A program made the position numbers and the translations under genes. Below are positions 6,236-9,664 of a stretch of DNA of 9,664 nucleotides, piece by piece. The stretch is from assembly GCA_964573885.1 (NCBI GenBank), contig CAZNLL010000139.1:1-9664 (forward strand), in the 5' to 3' direction. The notes below the pieces were generated by a model. It saw only the letters and a program-made list of their open reading frames with translations, did no database searches and had not been told where the DNA came from. The first letter of the stretch is position 1, and the number at the start of each line of letters is the position of its first letter. Source of the stretch: CAZNLL01 sp964573885 (lineage in GTDB: Bacteria; Desulfobacterota; DSM-4660; Desulfatiglandales; Desulfatiglandaceae).

Positions 6236-6766
6236 TTGCGAAAGGACGGGAAAAGAGTCTTTGTGGTCCATGAACATCACGCCCGGCAACTCCACTATGA
6301 TTTTCGCCTGGAGATGGCCGGTGTACTGAAATCCTGGGCCGTACCCAAGGGGCCGTCAATGAATCCTTCCGAAAGGAGGCTGGCCGTGATGGTGGACGAT
6401 CACCCCCTGGCATACGCTGATTTTGAAGGCATCATCCCACCGGGACACTATGGGGCCGGCACAGTGATTGTCTGGGATTCAGGGACCTACCAGCTCATTG
6501 AAACAGATGATCCCGTGCGGGCCGTAGAGAGGGGAAAGCTGGTCTTTGACCTGAAAGGCAACATTTTGAGGGGAAGGTTCACCCTGCTCCAGATTAAAGG
6601 GAAAGACCAAAAGAATTGGCTCCTCATCAAAACGGGAGATGCCTATAGCCATAAGCGGTGGACCCTGAAACAGGTCCTTACCCAGGAAAAGAAGGCCAGG
6701 CTTCAGCAGAGGCGACCCCCGGATAAGCCCCACCGCTGCCAAGAACTGGGGCTGCCCATGAAATAA
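6236..6766 (+). CDS. Stand-alone LigD-type DNA 3'-phosphoesterase
   Basis: This 176-residue protein is the 3'-phosphoesterase (PE) module otherwise found at the N-terminus of bacterial ligase D. Such modules trim 3'-phosphates and terminal ribonucleotides from DNA ends, leaving 3'-OH ends fit for repair. All key residues known from the P. aeruginosa LigD PE domain align with the right spacing: His14, His20, Asp22 and Arg24 (in HHARQLHYDFRLE), then His56 and Tyr60 (in DDHPLAY). GVLKSWAVPKGPS, DFEGIIPPGHYGAGTV and a late WLLIK are further hallmarks. The tail of about 30 residues is basic. Only about 8 residues precede the conserved core, shorter than usual. The TTG start is supported by AAAGGAGG upstream. 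No ligase, primase-polymerase or Ku gene is in the window. The adaptor gene starts 32 bases downstream, so the transcript may be shared with the efflux pump. Confidence 0.88.
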   Translation: MRKDGKRVFVVHEHHARQLHYDFRLEMAGVLKSWAVPKGPSMNPSERRLAVMVDDHPLAYADFEGIIPPGHYGAGTVIVWDSGTYQLIETDDPVRAVERGKLVFDLKGNILRGRFTLLQIKGKDQKNWLLIKTGDAYSHKRWTLKQVLTQEKKARLQQRRPPDKPHRCQELGLPMK

Positions 6767-6784
6767 GAGGATTGACAAATTTTT

Positions 6785-6790
6785 TAGGAG
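6785..6790 (+). promoter_or_regulatory. Ribosome binding site that fixes the adaptor start
   Basis: TAGGAG, 8 bases before ATG 6799, selects this start over the in-frame TTG at 6772, which lies upstream of the site. Confidence 0.65.
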
Positions 6791-6798
6791 AACCAGGC

Positions 6799-8130
6799 AT
6801 GAAAAACACGGTTAGATTCATTGCCCTTATTGGCATTCTCTGCTGGGGCTTGATACTGTGCAGCTGCGACCAACCCTCCCAATCTCACCGCCCCCCTTCC
6901 ATCCCGGAAGTAGCCACTGTGACGGTATCGACGCAATCTGTGGAACTGACCACGGAATTGCCGGGCCGCACATCACCTTACCGGGTCGCGGAGATTCGCC
7001 CCCAGGTCAACGGTCTCATCCAGAAGCGGCTCTTTACGGAAGGTGCCGATATCGAGGCCGGTCAGATCCTCTATCAAATCGAGCCTGCCCCTTTTCGGGC
7101 GGCCCTTCACAATGCCGCCGCGAACCTCGTCACCGTGCAGAAAACCGCCGAACGGGCCCGGGCCACGCTGGGAGCGAGCATCGCCGAGGTCACCAGGCGG
7201 AGGGTCACCCTGAAACTGGCCCGGACAAACCGTGGGCGATTCGAGGATGCCTTTGAGGACGGAGCGGTTTCCGCCAGCGAACATGATAAGGCTGTAACCG
7301 AAGCCGAAGTGGCCGAGGCCGCACTACGTGCCGCCGAGGCCCAGGTGGAGAGCGACCGCAAAGCAATAGCCGCTGCAGAAGCGGCCATCGAACAGGCCAA
7401 GGCAGCCCTGGAGACCGCCCGTATCAACCTGGGCTACACAAAGATCACTGCACCCATCTCCGGCCGCATCGGCAGATCCAACGTGACAGAGGGTGCCATA
7501 GTCACCGCATATCAACCCCTGGCCCTGGCCACCATTCAACAACTGGATCCCATCTACGTGGATGTACCCCAATCCACCACGGAACTCCTACGCCTGAAAC
7601 GAAACTTGAATCAGGGCCGTCTCAATCAAAACGAAAGGACCGTAAACAGGGTCAAACTCATCCTGGAAGACGGCGCGCCTTATCCCCTGGAAGGAACCCT
7701 TCAGTTCCGCGATGTCACCGTGGACCCGACCACAGGCTCCGTGATACTGAGGATTGTTGTCCCCAATCCCGAAGGAGTGCTCCTGCCGGGCATGTTCGTC
7801 CGGGCGGTGGTAAATGAGGGCGTAAACGAGCACGCCGTCCTGATCCCACAACAGGCCGTGTCCCGCAATCCCAAGGGAGACCCTCTTGCCTTGATCGTGG
7901 ACCCCAAAGGCAAGGTTGAGCAGCGCATGCTCATTCTTGACCGGGCCATGGGCGCCAAATGGCTTGTTGTGTCGGGCCTTGAAGAGGGCGACCGGGTGAT
8001 CGTGGAAGGGGTGCAGAAAGTGCGGCCCGGTGTCTCCGTAAAGGAAGTCCCTTTTGATACCCCGGGCGGGAAGGGCCCTGAGCGGGCTAAAGGGGACGGC
8101 GCGGCCTCAAAACCTGCAAAAGGGACCTGA
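6799..8130 (+). CDS. RND efflux pump periplasmic adaptor lipoprotein (AcrA/MexA-like membrane fusion protein)
   Basis: This 443-residue protein should link the inner-membrane RND pump to an outer-membrane channel. Residues 1-23 are a lipoprotein signal: basic start, hydrophobic core and a lipobox LCSC with Cys23 as lipidation site. Asp24 at +2, as in AcrA, favours retention in the inner membrane. The lipoyl/barrel-sandwich halves are at about 60-96 (EIRPQVNGLIQKRLFTEG, GQILYQIEP) and 212-245 (TKITAPISGRIGRSNVTEG). Between them lies an Ala/Glu-rich coiled-coil hairpin (about 97-211) with its tip near 153-161. The beta-barrel follows (LDPIYVDV, DVTVDPTTGS, LLPGMFVRA), then the membrane-proximal domain to about 415 and a Gly/Lys-rich tail. 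ATG at 6799 is preferred over an upstream TTG at 6772 because TAGGAG lies 8 bases before it and the signal peptide then begins properly. The pump gene follows after 12 bases. Substrates cannot be predicted. Confidence 0.92.
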   Translation: MKNTVRFIALIGILCWGLILCSCDQPSQSHRPPSIPEVATVTVSTQSVELTTELPGRTSPYRVAEIRPQVNGLIQKRLFTEGADIEAGQILYQIEPAPFRAALHNAAANLVTVQKTAERARATLGASIAEVTRRRVTLKLARTNRGRFEDAFEDGAVSASEHDKAVTEAEVAEAALRAAEAQVESDRKAIAAAEAAIEQAKAALETARINLGYTKITAPISGRIGRSNVTEGAIVTAYQPLALATIQQLDPIYVDVPQSTTELLRLKRNLNQGRLNQNERTVNRVKLILEDGAPYPLEGTLQFRDVTVDPTTGSVILRIVVPNPEGVLLPGMFVRAVVNEGVNEHAVLIPQQAVSRNPKGDPLALIVDPKGKVEQRMLILDRAMGAKWLVVSGLEEGDRVIVEGVQKVRPGVSVKEVPFDTPGGKGPERAKGDGAASKPAKGT

Positions 8131-8142
8131 CAGAGGCGCGCC

Positions 8143-9664
8143 ATGTTATCGAGATTTTTCCTGAATCGTCCCGTCTTCGCCTGGGTCATCGCCATCATCA
8201 TAATGGCGGCGGGGGGACTTGCGATCTACAACCTGCCCATCGCCCAGTATCCTCCCATCGCTCCGCCCTCCATCGCCATCACCGCCTTCTACCCGGGAGG
8301 CTCGGCCGAGACCGTTGAAAACAGCGTCACCCAGATCATCGAGCAGAAGATGACCGGATTTGATAAGATGCTCTATCTCTCGGCCAGCAGCGATTCCGCG
8401 GGCACCTCCCGCGTTGAGCTGACCTTTGCCCCTGGCACCGATCCGGATCTCGCCTGGGCCCAGGTGCAGAACAAGCTCCAGCTCGCCATGGCCAGCCTGC
8501 CCGAGGTGGTTCAGCGCCAGGGCGTAAAGGTGAGCAAGTCCACCCGGAACTACCTCTTGGTCGTTGGCCTGGTCTCAGAGGACGGAAGCATGGACGGAAA
8601 CGATTTGCAGGATTATGCCCAATCCAACCTGGAGAAGGTGCTCTCACGGGTACCGGGAGTGGGCGAGGTGGAGGTCTTCGGGAGCCAGTATGCCATGCGT
8701 ATCTGGCTGAACCCGGACAGGCTCACTGAATACCGAATGACGGTTCAGGATGTAATGGCGGCCCTCGAGGCGTACAACGTGGAAGTGTCCGCGGGTCAGT
8801 TCGGTGGGGCCCCGGCCGTAAAGGGGCAGCGTTTGAATGCCTCCATTATTGTCCAGAGCCTGCTCAAGACGCCCCAGGAATTTGCGGAGATCCCCTTGCG
8901 CACCAATCCGGACGGTTCCATCGTGCGGATCAGGGATGTTGGTCGAACAGAACTCGGCACGGAGCGCTACGACAGTGATGCCTTCTACAACGGCAAGCCC
9001 GCCGCCGGCCTGGCCGTTCGCCAGGCGGCCGGTGCCAATGCCCTGGATACGGCCAATGCCATCCGGGCCAAGATGGAAGAGATGAGCCATTTTTTCCCTC
9101 CCGGCATGCGCATCGTCTATCCTTATGACACCACCCCTTTTGTGAGGGTGGCCATCGAGGAAGTGGTCAAAACCCTTTTCGAGGCCATCCTCCTGGTCTT
9201 CCTGGTGATGTATCTCTTTATGGGAACCATGCGGGCCACACTGATCCCGACCATAGCCGTGCCCGTTGTGATCCTGGGGACCTTTGCGGTACTGGGGCTT
9301 TTCGGGTTCACCATCAACATGTTGACCATGTTCGCCATGGTACTGGCCATTGGTCTTTTGGTGGACGACGCTATCGTGGTGGTGGAGAACGTGGAGCGCA
9401 TCATGCGCGAGGAAGGTCTCTCACCCAAAGAAGCCACCCGCAAATCCATGGACCAGATCACCAGTGCGTTGGTCGGCATCGGCCTGGTCCTCTCGGCGGT
9501 CTTCGGCCCCATGGCCTTTTTCGGCGGGTCCACAGGAGTCATCTACCGGCAGTTCTCCGTAACCATCATCGCCGCCATGCTCCTTTCAGTACTTGTGGCC
9601 CTGATCCTGACCCCGGTCCTCTGCGCATCGCTTCTCAAGCCGGTGGCCCCGGGGCATGAACCCG
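8143..9664 (+). CDS. RND multidrug efflux transporter, HAE-1 family (AcrB/MexB-like), N-terminal half
   Basis: About 507 codons are visible of an expected 1,040 or so; the gene runs off the right edge. The protein is the proton-driven inner-membrane pump that exports hydrophobic or amphiphilic compounds through the adaptor and an outer-membrane channel. It follows AcrB closely from the start: TM1 (FAWVIAIIIMAAGGLAIYNLP), the porter-domain signature VQVQNKLQLAM in slightly altered form, FGSQYAMRIWLNP, the TolC-docking-side VKGQRLNASII, then TM2-TM6 with IVYPYDTTPFV, RATLIPTIAVPVV and GLLVDDAIVVVENVER. Asp408-Asp409 match the proton-relay pair Asp407-Asp408 of AcrB TM4. FFGGSTG and LTPVLCASLLKP are also present. 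Where AcrB has VFVPMAFF this protein has VFGPMAFF. ATG 8143 has AGAGG 6 bases upstream and lies 12 bases after the adaptor stop, so the two are co-translated. Confidence 0.94.
   Translation, partial: MLSRFFLNRPVFAWVIAIIIMAAGGLAIYNLPIAQYPPIAPPSIAITAFYPGGSAETVENSVTQIIEQKMTGFDKMLYLSASSDSAGTSRVELTFAPGTDPDLAWAQVQNKLQLAMASLPEVVQRQGVKVSKSTRNYLLVVGLVSEDGSMDGNDLQDYAQSNLEKVLSRVPGVGEVEVFGSQYAMRIWLNPDRLTEYRMTVQDVMAALEAYNVEVSAGQFGGAPAVKGQRLNASIIVQSLLKTPQEFAEIPLRTNPDGSIVRIRDVGRTELGTERYDSDAFYNGKPAAGLAVRQAAGANALDTANAIRAKMEEMSHFFPPGMRIVYPYDTTPFVRVAIEEVVKTLFEAILLVFLVMYLFMGTMRATLIPTIAVPVVILGTFAVLGLFGFTINMLTMFAMVLAIGLLVDDAIVVVENVERIMREEGLSPKEATRKSMDQITSALVGIGLVLSAVFGPMAFFGGSTGVIYRQFSVTIIAAMLLSVLVALILTPVLCASLLKPVAPGHEP

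Noticed and set aside
6045..6413. 122-codon minus-strand open frame antisense to the phosphoesterase start
   Set aside because: It overlaps conserved phosphoesterase codons, has no family resemblance, and lies over the predicted promoter region.
6772..6798. Upstream TTG start of the adaptor, and TTGACA at 6772-6777 as a -35 box
   Set aside because: The TTG lies before the ribosome binding site and would spoil the lipoprotein signal. No -10 hexamer sits at a proper distance from the TTGACA.

Overview
The window looks like chromosomal DNA from a GC-rich anaerobic Gram-negative bacterium, most likely a deltaproteobacterium (Desulfobacterota). This is inference. The main clue is a single-chain molybdenum hydroxylase built like the Desulfovibrio gigas aldehyde oxidoreductase, with two [2Fe-2S] clusters, a molybdopterin domain and no FAD domain. 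A periplasmic adaptor followed by an AcrB-type pump indicates an outer membrane. I see no rRNA, tRNA, CRISPR array, insertion sequence or phage gene.

Layout. (1) 1-356, minus: start of a class I SAM-dependent methyltransferase, cut off by the window edge. (2) 357-703: AT-rich divergent gap. (3) 704-2824, plus: CPA2/Kef-type cation/proton antiporter fused to two universal-stress-protein-like domains. (4) 2802-3128, minus: small unrecognised gene with a strong ribosome binding site, overlapping the antiporter tail convergently. (5) 3199-5868, minus: the 889-residue molybdenum hydroxylase, upstream of and probably co-transcribed with the small gene. (6) 5869-6235: second AT-rich divergent gap, holding a sigma70-like promoter for the hydroxylase, a perfect 12-bp palindrome across its -35 element and a long RNA hairpin in the predicted leader. 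(7) 6236-6766, plus: stand-alone LigD-type 3'-phosphoesterase starting at TTG. (8) 6799-8130, plus: lipoprotein adaptor of an RND pump. (9) 8143 to the edge, plus: first half of the HAE-1 RND transporter.

How the genes fit together. The adaptor and transporter, 12 bases apart, form a standard tripartite drug-efflux operon; no outer-membrane channel gene is in view. The phosphoesterase lies 32 bases upstream on the same strand and may share the transcript without a functional link. The hydroxylase and the small gene form a separate minus-strand unit. The antiporter looks monocistronic.

No part of the window is a clear new multi-gene system. The points most worth checking are the control region and altered substrate pocket of the hydroxylase, the unknown gene behind it, the lone phosphoesterase, and the adaptor hairpin that is longer than AcrA's by 21 residues on each arm. 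Comparisons with AcrA, AcrB, the D. gigas enzyme and P. aeruginosa LigD rest on remembered sequences, not on a search.
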